Positions 38,635 through 47,605 of a DNA stretch of 64,000 nucleotides are shown one piece after another. Under the pieces are notes generated by a model. The model had not been told where the DNA came from. It made no database searches and saw only the letters and a list, made by a program, of their open reading frames with translations. The DNA is from Rhodospirillales bacterium (GTDB lineage Bacteria > Pseudomonadota > Alphaproteobacteria > Rhodospirillales > Casp-alpha2), in contig JAJFII010000084.1 of NCBI GenBank assembly GCA_021775095.1, positions 34,996 through 98,995 of the forward strand, read 5' to 3'. Position numbers and translations under genes: made by a program. The number at the start of each line of letters is the position of its first letter. Position 1 is the first letter of the stretch.

Positions 38635-40178
38635 CAAGCGAACAGGCCATGCAGATACCAACGGTTTTTGTTGTGCTGGATTTCCCGGTAAATCCAGTAT
38701 TGCTGGCCGGTCTCCACCTGGATTCGAAAATAGTCCCGGGCCCCTTGTTTCCAGTTGGGGTCCTGTCGCCACCAGTTGGCGGATATCCGCTCCGGACCCC
38801 AGGCCCGTTTGACGTGATGGTCGGCACCCTGGCAATGGATGTTCTGGGGCGCGTGATCTTCCGTGCTTTGGGAAAAATTGTATAAAGGTTCGGGCGATTT
38901 CAAAAGCTGTAATGGCCGCTCGGGCATGGGCGGCCAGTGGGTCGCCTGGTTTTTGCTCTGGATGTCCGCCGACGGTCGCCAGGCCTGCGCCCGTTCGGGT
39001 AAGTGGCTGGGTACGGGCCGGAAGACACCGACGGTTTTTTTGCCCAAACGGTTCTCCAGATTATCAATCAGGACGGACAGGTTGCCGGTCGGTTTTTGCG
39101 GGCCGTCGGACGGCTGCAAATGCAGGGAGATGCCGTCTTGGTGGGGGCTATAGGTTTCAACAACCGGGGCGCTCAGCTCCATGGCATCAATGCCGTGGCG
39201 GGGTTCGATCCGGGTCAGTTTTTCGGCGAACAGATGGAACAGGTGGTCGGCTGTGCGGTTGGGACTGGCGGTGCCGATTTCCGCAGACTGGGTGCTGTTA
39301 TCGGCCCGCAGGCAATGCAGGACCAGCCGGCGGCAGCCCTGGCCGGTGGTGTCCAGGTGCTGGCACAGGCGGTCGAGCAGCAGGCGCAGGGCCTGGGCGA
39401 TGGATTCGGCAGTGCCGATCGGTTCGGGGAACCGCAATTGCTCGCGCAGGGGTTTTTTGTGGGGCCGTGGGGCGATTGGATCGGGGCTCAGGCCAAGAAT
39501 TTTGTCGAGCCGTCCGGCCAGTTCCAGGCCATAACGCGCGGCCAGACTGGCGCGCGGCATGGCATAAAGGTCGCCCAGGGTTTTCAGGCCCATCAGGCGC
39601 AGACCTTCAAGGGTTGCCGCATCCATGCGCAGGGCCGTCACCGGCAGGGGACCCAGGGTTTTACGGGTCTCGCCTTTGCCGGCTATGGTTTGGCCGTCGC
39701 CAAACCGGGCCAGGGCCCAGGCGGCGCCTGGCGTATCGGCAATCGCGCCGTGACAGGAAAAGCCAAACCGCCGCAGGCTGTGGGTGGCGGTTTTTAACAG
39801 AGCCATTTCCCCATCAAACAAATGGGCACAGCCGGTGATGTCCAAAATCAGCCCGTCGCTGCCGTCGAGGGCCAAGCTGGGGGTATAACGGCCGGCCCAA
39901 TTGGCCAGACGTTGCATCAAGGCCGCATCGGCAGCGGGATCGTCATCGCGCACATCCAGTTCGCTGCAGATGGCCCGTGCCGTCGCCAGAACCATACCCG
40001 GCTGCAAGCCCTGGCTTTCGGCGGCCCCATTGACCGCCACCAGACTGACCCGGTTGTGGACCCGCCGGGTCAGGGCCAGGGGATGGGTTATGGGGTGCGC
40101 TTCAATGCGGTTCAAACGGTCGATGGCCACATGTGGCAGCCACAGGGTCAGGTAACGTTTGTGGAAATGTGTTGTCAT
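38634..40178 (-). CDS. imuB: ImuB, Y-family polymerase-like mutasome protein
   Basis: This 514-residue protein has the Y-family polymerase scaffold but starts YLTLWLPHVAIDRL, where active polymerases have acidic residues. It is therefore expected to be catalytically inactive and to act as the hub linking DnaE2 to the beta clamp. The segments LALDGSDGLILDITGCAHLFDGE and GLKTLGDLYAMPRASLAARYG are typical of ImuB. GGGAG lies 8 nt before the ATG, inside the end of imuA. It is part of the imuA-imuB-dnaE2 operon. Confidence 0.94.
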   Translation of the reverse strand: MTTHFHKRYLTLWLPHVAIDRLNRIEAHPITHPLALTRRVHNRVSLVAVNGAAESQGLQPGMVLATARAICSELDVRDDDPAADAALMQRLANWAGRYTPSLALDGSDGLILDITGCAHLFDGEMALLKTATHSLRRFGFSCHGAIADTPGAAWALARFGDGQTIAGKGETRKTLGPLPVTALRMDAATLEGLRLMGLKTLGDLYAMPRASLAARYGLELAGRLDKILGLSPDPIAPRPHKKPLREQLRFPEPIGTAESIAQALRLLLDRLCQHLDTTGQGCRRLVLHCLRADNSTQSAEIGTASPNRTADHLFHLFAEKLTRIEPRHGIDAMELSAPVVETYSPHQDGISLHLQPSDGPQKPTGNLSVLIDNLENRLGKKTVGVFRPVPSHLPERAQAWRPSADIQSKNQATHWPPMPERPLQLLKSPEPLYNFSQSTEDHAPQNIHCQGADHHVKRAWGPERISANWWRQDPNWKQGARDYFRIQVETGQQYWIYREIQHNKNRWYLHGLFA

Positions 40179-40181
40179 GGA

Positions 40182-40940
40182 TCAGACTCCCAGGGGTTTT
40201 GCGGGTTGGGTTTGGGGATGGCGGAGGGGCTGGACCGACCAACTGGCGCTGCTGGCATTGCGCAATTTTAAAAGCCGCACCTGCCACAGGGGCGGGCCGT
40301 CGGCGCGGGGATTGGGGGTCGGGCTCACATGCCAGCGGCTGGTCAGGGTACTCGGGCTCAAGGGCCCGACGGATTCATGGGAGCTCAAGGGCCCGGTTTG
40401 TGCCCCCCGGGGCTGTCGACTGAGGATCAGGCCCAGGGTTTTGCCCCGCTCGGCCGCCAGTTGCAGGCGGCGGCTGGCGGTCATGGTCAGGGCCGCCGTC
40501 GGTTCGCCAACGACCGCGTCAACGGCACCCGAACGCAACCCTTCTTCCAGGCCCCATGACAAATCCTTAGGCGTTGCCGTATAGGCAATGAACCACCGCT
40601 CAACGGCACAGCCCATGGCTTGCAGGGCCGGGGCATAAAGCCGGGCCCGTTCCGATTTGGGGCGAAACCACAGCACCGGACCTGATAACTGGGTCAGAAT
40701 CCGCACCGCAAACCCGTGCGCCAGGGGGCCGCTGATTTCGTGCACGGCGCCGAGCGCCAGGCCGCCGTCGGGCAGGTCCTGGTCAATCGCCGGAAACCCG
40801 GTGGCGACCAGGCGAGGCCGGCCACATCCCTGGGTGCCGCGTTCAATATCGGCAATGACCCGACGCAGGGCTTCCCTTTGGCTGTCGTCGGATCCCAGAG
40901 GATCTGAGGGGGGCAGGGGGTCTAAAGGTGTGACTACCAC
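40182..40940 (-). CDS. imuA: ImuA, RecA-like mutasome protein
   Basis: This 252-residue protein occupies the imuA position directly upstream of imuB. It has the ImuA pattern: FPAIDQDLPDGGLALGAVHEISG near residue 50, VLWFRPKSERARLYAPALQAMG near residue 90, and a C-terminal region ending in basic and Pro-rich sequence. The RecA-like core lacks a clear Walker A, as in other ImuA proteins. The start is GTG 40940 with AGGAG about 10 nt upstream. Induction by DNA damage is indicated by the LexA box 56 bp before the start. Confidence 0.9.
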   Translation of the reverse strand: MVVTPLDPLPPSDPLGSDDSQREALRRVIADIERGTQGCGRPRLVATGFPAIDQDLPDGGLALGAVHEISGPLAHGFAVRILTQLSGPVLWFRPKSERARLYAPALQAMGCAVERWFIAYTATPKDLSWGLEEGLRSGAVDAVVGEPTAALTMTASRRLQLAAERGKTLGLILSRQPRGAQTGPLSSHESVGPLSPSTLTSRWHVSPTPNPRADGPPLWQVRLLKLRNASSASWSVQPLRHPQTQPAKPLGV

Positions 40941-40995
40941 AGCTTCGGCACTCCTTCTCGGGGTTTCCAGCGATTGTTCTTGGTTTTATCTATTT

Positions 40996-41010
40996 GTTCT
41001 CTTTATGTTC
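40996..41010. promoter_or_regulatory. LexA (SOS) box of the alphaproteobacterial type
   Basis: GTTC (40996-40999) and GTTC (41007-41010) are separated by exactly 7 nt, matching the direct-repeat operator known for alphaproteobacterial LexA. It lies 56 bp upstream of the imuA start and should repress the imuA-imuB-dnaE2 operon until DNA damage. Confidence 0.88.
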
Positions 41011-41247
41011 TATTTTATGTAAGCCGGTTCGTCAATGATTAGTGCATAGAGCTGAATGTATAGATTTATCACTTTTGGACGGGCCCTTGCTTGATAAACA
41101 CGTGCATCACCTCACCGTACTGTTACAACTCGGAGGAAAAAATTGACGCCGTCGTTGCACAAGTCAGCAGAGTGTTGGAAGGTTTGTAAGTGAATGTTCG
41201 CTCAGGGCCACCCGGGGGGGCAAAACCAAAAAACCAGTTGCCGCGCC

Positions 41248-42513
41248 CTATTGAACGTCCATGCCTTCAAAGGCATAGGGGTTGAGGAATTGTCTGTGCC
41301 ACAACAATTGACGGTCTACTTGGTTGAGTTTGGCTTCATGACAAAGGGCCTGCCAATGGGTCTCAATGGTGGATTTTTGCTGACTAATGAGGGTTTTGGC
41401 GTCGTCTTCCGACAAGTGGAAGTGGTGGGCAGAATCGAGGCAAACTCTGAGTTGGCTAAATCTGTTATTGCCTGAAATAGACATGGCCTGGGTGGCTTCA
41501 CCCCCCGTGCGGCCTTGCGGACAAATGTCATAGGCAGGTGTGAGTGACAGGGAATTACCATCCCAAAACGCCGCATGATTTCTCGCGTGATCGTCGGTGT
41601 TGCCACACAGAATATTAAAAACCAGGCGCGCATAAAGTTCCCGAAGAGTGTTTTTTGGGGCCGTGAAACGCCGCCGGATAATTTCGGCAAACTTTTCATA
41701 ACTGGCATACCGCGCCATCATTTCATCAAGTTCCAAAAGGGTTAAGGCTGAAACGATGGCCGTGCGGCACCATCCTGTCCCGGACCGCTCCCGGTCAAAC
41801 CGTTTGATCAATAAAACATCTTTGTTTGCCGCCTCGACAAGTTTGACAGGGGCAACATTTATCCCGCAAATTTTGGCCAACCGCATGGCAATAAATTCCG
41901 CTTTCACCACACTGTAGGTGTCAGAATTTGCTGAGAATTTGGCGATATATTTATCCTCTCCGTCATCAATCAGCGCCTTTGGTCGCGCCCCACCGATGGA
42001 ACTGCCGTGCAACAGGGCCTGATCCAACTCCGCAGAAAGTGGCATCCCTTTTTCCACCCGCTCGGCAGAATTTAAAAGCTGCTCCAGGGTCGTACCTGGC
42101 GACTGGCGTGCAACATAAGTGGTCGGCGAGGCTTGGAAATCCAGGGCACCAATACGGTCGGAGCCAGATACCATCAAATAGGTGAGTTCACTCAAATCAG
42201 AGGTCACTTCGGTATTCCACCCGCCCCCCATGAGGCGGTTGATAATGACGCGTCGACCCCAGGCATCAGGAGCGGCATCTCTGATACAATTGGCAAGGCT
42301 GAGGCCATTTAACAAAGGCAGAGTGCCGGGCCGCAGGGGCAATTCGGGTTGATAAATGGAAATCGCGTCCGGCCGTTCCAGATAACTTCGCCCATAGGCA
42401 AAAACCAAGGTATCGCCCTCTTGCTCCAGTTTGCCAGCAACAACCGGAGCCGTGCCCTTGGGCAACCAAATCCAAACATAGGATTCTGTTAAATCCGGTT
42501 CAGAAGTCATCAT
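41248..42513 (-). CDS. hipA: HipA-family serine/threonine kinase toxin
   Basis: This 421-residue kinase-fold toxin belongs to a type II toxin-antitoxin pair. Visible elements are the SSIGGARPKALI loop near residue 170, the catalytic NTDDHARNHAAF segment and the metal-binding LTPAYDICP. HipA toxins phosphorylate aminoacyl-tRNA synthetases and cause growth arrest or persistence; the target here is unknown. Its start overlaps the end of the antitoxin gene by 14 nt, so the two are translationally coupled. Confidence 0.9.
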   Translation of the reverse strand: MMTSEPDLTESYVWIWLPKGTAPVVAGKLEQEGDTLVFAYGRSYLERPDAISIYQPELPLRPGTLPLLNGLSLANCIRDAAPDAWGRRVIINRLMGGGWNTEVTSDLSELTYLMVSGSDRIGALDFQASPTTYVARQSPGTTLEQLLNSAERVEKGMPLSAELDQALLHGSSIGGARPKALIDDGEDKYIAKFSANSDTYSVVKAEFIAMRLAKICGINVAPVKLVEAANKDVLLIKRFDRERSGTGWCRTAIVSALTLLELDEMMARYASYEKFAEIIRRRFTAPKNTLRELYARLVFNILCGNTDDHARNHAAFWDGNSLSLTPAYDICPQGRTGGEATQAMSISGNNRFSQLRVCLDSAHHFHLSEDDAKTLISQQKSTIETHWQALCHEAKLNQVDRQLLWHRQFLNPYAFEGMDVQ

Positions 42514-42865
42514 TGATAATCCGGGGTTTTTTGTGGATGGCTTTTGGCAGCAAGGTCAACTTGTCTTCAACCTGTTTGATATGGCCTGCCAGGCCAGTTG
42601 CTTCCGTTGCAAACAAGGGCACGCCGACAAGATGCGCCAATTCGAAAACCATCCCAACACCACAGGTCATATCTCCTTGTTCGACCCGTTGAATAAAACT
42701 CCTGGACACCCCGGCGCGGTCGGCCAGCTCATGCTCGGACATTTTTTTTGATTTCCGCTCAGCCCGGATCAGGGCACCAAGCAAATGCATAGTTTGGCGG
42801 CTGTAGGCCGAATAGGAGCGGTTTCTTGTCTTCGGCACGGGAATGATCCTTTGCGGGGGGCTCAC
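42500..42865 (-). CDS. hipB: HipB-like HTH antitoxin
   Basis: This 121-residue XRE-type DNA-binding protein has a helix-turn-helix at about 43-65 (SEHELADRAGVSRSFIQRVEQG). It has an N-terminal extension (RNRSYSAYSRQTMHLLGALIR) seen in HipB-type antitoxins paired with HipA of this subgroup, which supports the GTG start at 42865 over ATG 42790. It should neutralise the toxin and repress its own operon. The AT-rich inverted repeat directly upstream is a candidate operator. Confidence 0.82.
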   Translation of the reverse strand: MSPPQRIIPVPKTRNRSYSAYSRQTMHLLGALIRAERKSKKMSEHELADRAGVSRSFIQRVEQGDMTCGVGMVFELAHLVGVPLFATEATGLAGHIKQVEDKLTLLPKAIHKKPRIINDDF

Positions 42866-42906
42866 ACATCAGAATATCACAGATCGATCTATTTAGAAAA
42901 TTATGA

Positions 42907-42948
42907 ATTATTTATAACTCATAATAGTTAAAATGACTTATAAATAAT
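42907..42948. promoter_or_regulatory. AT-rich inverted repeat upstream of hipBA, candidate operator
   Basis: ATTATTTATAACTCAT (42907-42922) and ATGACTTATAAATAAT (42933-42948) are inverted copies matching at 15 of 16 positions, 10 nt apart. The location upstream of hipB and the symmetry suit autoregulation by the HipB dimer. Binding is inferred. Confidence 0.5.
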
Positions 42949-42957
42949 ACAATATAC

Positions 42958-43005
42958 TATAAACATCACCCCCTACCTCATATTATAAACATCACCCCCT
43001 ACCTC
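42958..43005. repeat. 22-bp direct repeat, two copies
   Basis: The block TATAAACATCACC + CCCTACCTC occurs at 42958-42979 and again at 42984-43005, 26 bp apart. It lies between the hipBA upstream region and the small secreted protein gene. It may be an operator or a relic of a duplication; nothing decides between them. Confidence 0.6.
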
Positions 43006-43150
43006 CCAGCAACGATCCATGATTCTCAAAGGATTGTGCAGAAAATAAGGACGCCGATCCGCTGAAAAGAGCCGCAGGCCGGATGTGCCGCCGGGACTTG
43101 CGATAAACCCGCGCGGGCGACATGATAGGGCAAACGGCGGGGGCCGTGCG

Positions 43151-43582
43151 GTGACAGCATTTAAAATCAGACAATTGACGTGCGGGTTGGTGGCGGTGAC
43201 CCTCACCCTGCCAGGGGCCACGTCAGCGACCACGTCAGCGACCCTGTCAGTGGCGACCGAAACCTCCACCCCCGATTACCAGTGCCAGCCGACCCTGCCG
43301 GTGTTTTGCCGAAACATCCATGTGGGATGTTCCGGAAGGACACCCATCGCCACCGCGCCGATGGCGATTATTATCCGGGGTGCGGCGGCGCACCTGACCT
43401 TTGCCGATGGCCAACCGCCGGCCCGGGGCCAGGTCACAAGTGGCGGTGATCTGGTGATCCGCCTGACGGGTAGCCGCGACTGGATCCGGATCGAGCCCGA
43501 CGGTCGTTACAGCCATCGCATTTACCGCAGCGGTCGGGCGGCCATGGGCTATGGGATCTGTCGATTGATCACCCCCTCTTAA
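43151..43582 (+). CDS. Small secreted protein of unknown function
   Basis: From GTG 43151 the product begins with a signal-peptide-like stretch (basic start, hydrophobic LTCGLVAVTLTL, then GATSATTSA), suggesting export. The mature part has four cysteines (YQCQP, PVFCRN, VGCSG, YGICRL) and a segment IRIEPDGRYSHRIY. I do not recognise the family. A short in-frame repeat of ACGTCAGCGACC units encodes the Ala/Thr/Ser region after the signal. The start is uncertain; a longer in-frame start exists at 43085, but the signal peptide favours 43151. Confidence 0.5.
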   Translation: MTAFKIRQLTCGLVAVTLTLPGATSATTSATLSVATETSTPDYQCQPTLPVFCRNIHVGCSGRTPIATAPMAIIIRGAAAHLTFADGQPPARGQVTSGGDLVIRLTGSRDWIRIEPDGRYSHRIYRSGRAAMGYGICRLITPS

Positions 43583-43677
43583 AACAACAACCGGCCGCAA
43601 AAAAACATTTACAGTCGACTTGATCGCGGTGCTGGCTTATGAGGGAAAGCAGATTTTAATCGGCAGGGGAAATTCGC

Positions 43678-44439
43678 ATGGACCATTTGTCACCGGCAGA
43701 GATTGCCAATCATTTGTTGCAGGCCCGGCGCAGCCAGGTGGCCTGGGACCCGGCCGCGACCGCACCCATTCCCCTGGACCAGGTTTACGCCGTCCACGAC
43801 CTGGTCACCGACCAGTTGGGACGGGCGATTGGTGCCTGGAAAACCTCGCCTCTGGAGGATCCGGCAGCGCCCTTTGCCGGCCCCATCTATGCCAATGACA
43901 TCCATGCCAGCGGCGCCGAAATTCCCGCGTCGTCGCTGTTTGTGATCGGCATCGAGGGCGAGATCGCCTTTCGTCTGAACCGCGACCTGCCGGCCCGGGC
44001 GAGACCCTACGACCGCACCGACATTCTGGCGGCGATTGCCGAGATGGTACCGCTTATCGAAGTGGTCGATAGCCGCATGGTCAACGGCATGGCGCAGGAT
44101 CCGAGCCTGAAAATGGCCGACAATCAGTCAAACGCCGGGGTCGTCGTTGGCAAAGGGGTCGCCGGCTGGGAAACGGTCGACGCGACAACCGCTGCGGTTC
44201 ATTTGACGGTCAATGGCACCGCCGTCTATACCGGCACCAGCAACAGCCCGATTGACGACCTGTTTGCCCTGGTGGCCGGCACCGTCAACGTTTGCGCGGC
44301 GCGCAATCGCCCGGTTCGGGCCGGCGATATCATCACCACCGGGTCCTGTACCGGCCTGATCTTTATTGAACCCGGGTCTCTGGTAAATCTGGAGTTTCCC
44401 GGAATGGGTCAGGTCACGGTGTCCTTTCCCACAGACTGA
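43678..44439 (+). CDS. 2-keto-4-pentenoate hydratase / fumarylacetoacetase-fold protein
   Basis: This 253-residue protein resembles MhpD/HpcG-type hydratases and related oxaloacetate/4-oxalocrotonate decarboxylases. The metal-binding Glu pair is in IEGEIAF and is followed by the LIEVVDSRM and NQSNAGVVVG segments of the family. GSCTGLIFIEPGS near the C-terminus is also typical. It would hydrate a 2-keto-4-enoate, a step in aromatic meta-cleavage or sugar-acid breakdown, but no other gene of such a pathway adjoins it. A good ribosome binding site (AGGGGAAA) precedes the ATG and a terminator follows. Confidence 0.87.
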   Translation: MDHLSPAEIANHLLQARRSQVAWDPAATAPIPLDQVYAVHDLVTDQLGRAIGAWKTSPLEDPAAPFAGPIYANDIHASGAEIPASSLFVIGIEGEIAFRLNRDLPARARPYDRTDILAAIAEMVPLIEVVDSRMVNGMAQDPSLKMADNQSNAGVVVGKGVAGWETVDATTAAVHLTVNGTAVYTGTSNSPIDDLFALVAGTVNVCAARNRPVRAGDIITTGSCTGLIFIEPGSLVNLEFPGMGQVTVSFPTD

Positions 44440-44462
44440 CGGATCGGGCAAAATGTCTTTCC

Positions 44463-44485
44463 ACCGGTCCTGGGGGCCGGTTTTT
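44463..44485 (+). terminator. Rho-independent terminator after the hydratase gene
   Basis: ACCGG (44463-44467) pairs with CCGGT (44477-44481) around a 9-nt loop and runs into a T stretch (44481-44485). It sits 24 nt after the hydratase stop and separates it from the yejABEF operon. Confidence 0.6.
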
Positions 44486-44650
44486 AAGTGCCGGCCGGTG
44501 AAAGGCCCGGTCGCACCGGGGAAGATGCCACAAAATATCAAAAATCCGGTCACAACTCTGCCATAATCGCTTGTCATACCTTGATCCGACACCCATTGAC
44601 CCCCACTATTCATCTGTTGCTATGACCAATAACGGAAGAAGGAAGACTTA

Positions 44651-46477
44651 ATGCGCCGCATTTTTGCTGTCTGTATAATGTTTCTGATCTCGCCCATCGG
44701 TGCCCTGGCAGCGGAAGCACCAATCGCCCATGGAATTTCCATGCACGGGGATCTGAAATATCCGGCCAATTTCACGCATTTTGACTACACCAATCCCAAT
44801 GCCCCCAAGGGCGGCATGGTTCGGTTGGGGGCGGAGGGTACGTTCGACAGCTTCAACAGTTTCATTATAAAGGGCAATGGGGCAGCCGGCGTCGGGCTGA
44901 TCTACGATAATTTAATGGCCCACGCCGCTGATGAAGCCTTTACCCAATATGGGTTGTTGGCGGAATCCATCCAGGTCCCGCAAGACCGGTCGTGGGCGGC
45001 CTTTACCCTGCGCAAGGAAGCCCGCTGGCATGACGGCCAGCCGGTCACCGTGGAAGACGTGATCTGGACCTTTCATACCCTGATGGCAAAGGGCCGGCCC
45101 CTGTACAAATTTTATTATGGCAGTGTGGCCGACGTCGTAAAAACCGGCGAACGGACCGTGCGGTTTAATTTTAAACCCGGCGAAAACCGCGAACTGCCGC
45201 TGATTATCGGCGAATTTACCATCTTGCCCAAACACTATTGGCAAGACAGGGACTTTGACAAAACAACGCTCGAACCGCCGCTCGGCAGTGGACCCTACAA
45301 AATCGAAAAATTTGAGGCCGGCCGATCGATCACCTTCAAACGGGTTGAAAACTGGTGGGGCCAGGATTTACCGGTCAACAAAGGCCTCTATAATTTTGAC
45401 CGCATTCGCTACGACTATTACCGCGACGGCACGATTGCCCTGGAGGCCTTCAAAGCCGGCGAATTTGATTACCGGGCGGAAAATTCATCGTCGTCCTGGG
45501 CGCGCGCCTATGACATTCCTTATGTCGACCAGGGGCTGATCAAAAAAGAAGAAATCAGTCACAACCGTTCGTCCGGTATGCAGGGTTATGTGTTTAACAC
45601 CCGTCGGGAAATTTTTAAGGATCGGGCGGTGCGCAGGGCCCTGGCCTACGCCTTTGATTTTGAATGGTCCAACAAAAATCTGTTTTACGGTCAATATACC
45701 CGGACCCGCAGTTATTTCGACAATTCGGAACTGGCGGCGACGGGATTGCCGAGCCCTGAAGAACTGGCAATCTTAGAGCCCTACCGGGGCCGCATACCCG
45801 ATGAGGTGTTTACCACGGAATACAACCCGCCAAAAAACGAGGTGCCCGGCAAAATCCGGAAAAATTTACGGATCGCGTCAAAAATTCTCACCGATGCCGG
45901 TTGGATCATTAAGGACAAAAAACGTGTAAATGCAAAAACCGGCACCGAACTGAAGTTTGAAGTTATGCTGAACAGCCCTATATCCGAACGGATCCTGCTG
46001 CCCTATGCCAAGAATCTGGAACGCCTGGGCGTCACGGCGACGGTGCGGACCATCGACACCTCGCAATATCGACGGCGTTTCGATACCCGGGATTTTGACA
46101 TGATGATTGGCAGTTTTGGTCAGTCCCTGTCGCCGGGGAATGAACAGCGGTCCTTCTGGGGTTCGCAGGCGGCGGACCTGGAAGGCAGTTACAACTCGAT
46201 CGGCATCAAGGACCCGGTGATTGATGAATTGGTCGAAAAAGTCATTGCGGCCCCAAGCCGTAAAGAACTGGTTACCAGCGTCAAGGCCCTGGACCGGGTT
46301 TTGCAGTGGGGCCACTGGCTGGTTCCCAACTTCCATTCGACCTACGACCGGATCGCCTATTGGAACAAGTTTGGCCGGCCCAAGGTGACACCGATCCAGG
46401 GCAACCAGATCATGGCCTGGTGGGTCGAAGCCAACAAAGAAAACTTGCTGAAAAGCAAGTTGTCTTCAGCCAAGTAA
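44651..46477 (+). CDS. yejA: Periplasmic peptide-binding protein YejA (ABC importer)
   Basis: This 608-residue family 5 solute-binding protein has a signal peptide ending near AALAAEA (residue about 20). YejA-type features include GISMHGDLKYPANFTHFDYTNP, GTFDSFNSFIIKG and ARWHDGQPVTVEDV. In enterobacteria YejABEF takes up microcin C and antimicrobial peptides, and in brucellae it helps survive cationic peptides. All four genes are present here in the standard order, which supports the assignment. AAGGAAG precedes the ATG. Confidence 0.93.
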   Translation: MRRIFAVCIMFLISPIGALAAEAPIAHGISMHGDLKYPANFTHFDYTNPNAPKGGMVRLGAEGTFDSFNSFIIKGNGAAGVGLIYDNLMAHAADEAFTQYGLLAESIQVPQDRSWAAFTLRKEARWHDGQPVTVEDVIWTFHTLMAKGRPLYKFYYGSVADVVKTGERTVRFNFKPGENRELPLIIGEFTILPKHYWQDRDFDKTTLEPPLGSGPYKIEKFEAGRSITFKRVENWWGQDLPVNKGLYNFDRIRYDYYRDGTIALEAFKAGEFDYRAENSSSSWARAYDIPYVDQGLIKKEEISHNRSSGMQGYVFNTRREIFKDRAVRRALAYAFDFEWSNKNLFYGQYTRTRSYFDNSELAATGLPSPEELAILEPYRGRIPDEVFTTEYNPPKNEVPGKIRKNLRIASKILTDAGWIIKDKKRVNAKTGTELKFEVMLNSPISERILLPYAKNLERLGVTATVRTIDTSQYRRRFDTRDFDMMIGSFGQSLSPGNEQRSFWGSQAADLEGSYNSIGIKDPVIDELVEKVIAAPSRKELVTSVKALDRVLQWGHWLVPNFHSTYDRIAYWNKFGRPKVTPIQGNQIMAWWVEANKENLLKSKLSSAK

Positions 46478-46489
46478 TCCCCGACGCCC

Positions 46490-47605
46490 ATGTACGCTTA
46501 TATTCTCCGCCGCTTGTTATTGATTGTACCGACCCTGCTCGGCATCATGGTCATCAATTTTGCCGTCGTCCAGATTTTGCCCGGCGGGCCGGTCGAACAA
46601 ATGATTGCTGAGTTGACCGGTGACGCCATTGATGCCACGGCCCGGGTTGGCGGCAATGCGGGAGCCGAAGCCGGGGCCGCATCGCAGGCCCCACAGGCGG
46701 CAAAGAATGTCGGTTTGTCGGGGCGTTATCGCGGCGCTCAAGGATTGTCGCCGGACCTCATCCTATCCATCGAAAAACAGTTCGGCCTGGATAAACCGGC
46801 GCATGAGCGTTTTTGGTTGATGATCAAAAGTTACATTACCTTTGATTTCGGCGACAGTTTTTTTCAGGACCGCAGTGTCACCCAACTGGTCATCGACAAA
46901 ATGCCGGTTTCCATATCACTCGGCCTGTGGACAACGCTTCTGGTCTATTTAATCTCCATTCCCTTAGGGATCGCCAAAGCGGTGCGCGATGGCTCGCGGT
47001 TCGACATCTGGACCTCGGGTTTGGTGATTTTTGGCAATGCGGTGCCCGGGTTTTTGTTTGCCATCCTGCTGATTATCCTGTTTGCCGGGGGCCGCTATCT
47101 GGACTGGTTTCCGTTGCGCGGACTGACTTCGCCGAATTTCGACGAACTCTCCAGTATCGGCAAAATCATCGACTATTTCTGGCACATCTCCCTGCCGTTG
47201 TTGTCGATGGTCATCGGCGGGTTTGCCGGCCTCACCATGTTGACCAAAAATTCCTTCATTGAAGAAGTTAACAAACAATACGTACTGACGGCGCGGGCCA
47301 AAGGCCTGACCCAGCAGGCGGTGCTTTATGGTCACGTGTTCCGCAACGCCATGATGATTATCATTGCCGGCTTCCCGGCGGCCTTTGTCGGCATTTTGTT
47401 TACCGGATCCATGCTCACGGAAATTATATTTTCCCTCGACGGGTTGGGTTTGTTGGGATTTGAGGCGGCCCTCAAACGGGATTTCCCGGTGATGTTCGGG
47501 ACCCTTTATTTTTTTACTTTGTTTGGCCTGCTGTTAGGGATTTTAAGTGATCTGATGTATCACGTCGTCGATCCACGGGTTGATTTCGAGGCCCGCGATG
47601 TCTAG
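46490..47605 (+). CDS. yejB: ABC transporter permease YejB
   Basis: This 371-residue inner-membrane permease of the DppB/OppB type begins with the classical [20 protein letters not shown] and continues with [13 protein letters not shown]. It carries the longer YejB-type insertion (about 50-90) and the [16 protein letters not shown] coupling loop. It starts 12 nt after yejA and pairs with YejE in the importer. Confidence 0.94.
   Translation: MYAYILRRLLLIVPTLLGIMVINFAVVQILPGGPVEQMIAELTGDAIDATARVGGNAGAEAGAASQAPQAAKNVGLSGRYRGAQGLSPDLILSIEKQFGLDKPAHERFWLMIKSYITFDFGDSFFQDRSVTQLVIDKMPVSISLGLWTTLLVYLISIPLGIAKAVRDGSRFDIWTSGLVIFGNAVPGFLFAILLIILFAGGRYLDWFPLRGLTSPNFDELSSIGKIIDYFWHISLPLLSMVIGGFAGLTMLTKNSFIEEVNKQYVLTARAKGLTQQAVLYGHVFRNAMMIIIAGFPAAFVGILFTGSMLTEIIFSLDGLGLLGFEAALKRDFPVMFGTLYFFTLFGLLLGILSDLMYHVVDPRVDFEARDV

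Noticed and set aside
38912..39838. Long open frames on the plus strand opposite imuB
   Set aside because: They are antisense to a recognised gene with strong third-position GC bias, have no family similarity and no ribosome binding site.
43220..43255. Tandem ACGTCAGCGACC-like units considered as a regulatory repeat
   Set aside because: They are in frame inside the secreted protein gene and encode its Ala/Thr/Ser stretch.
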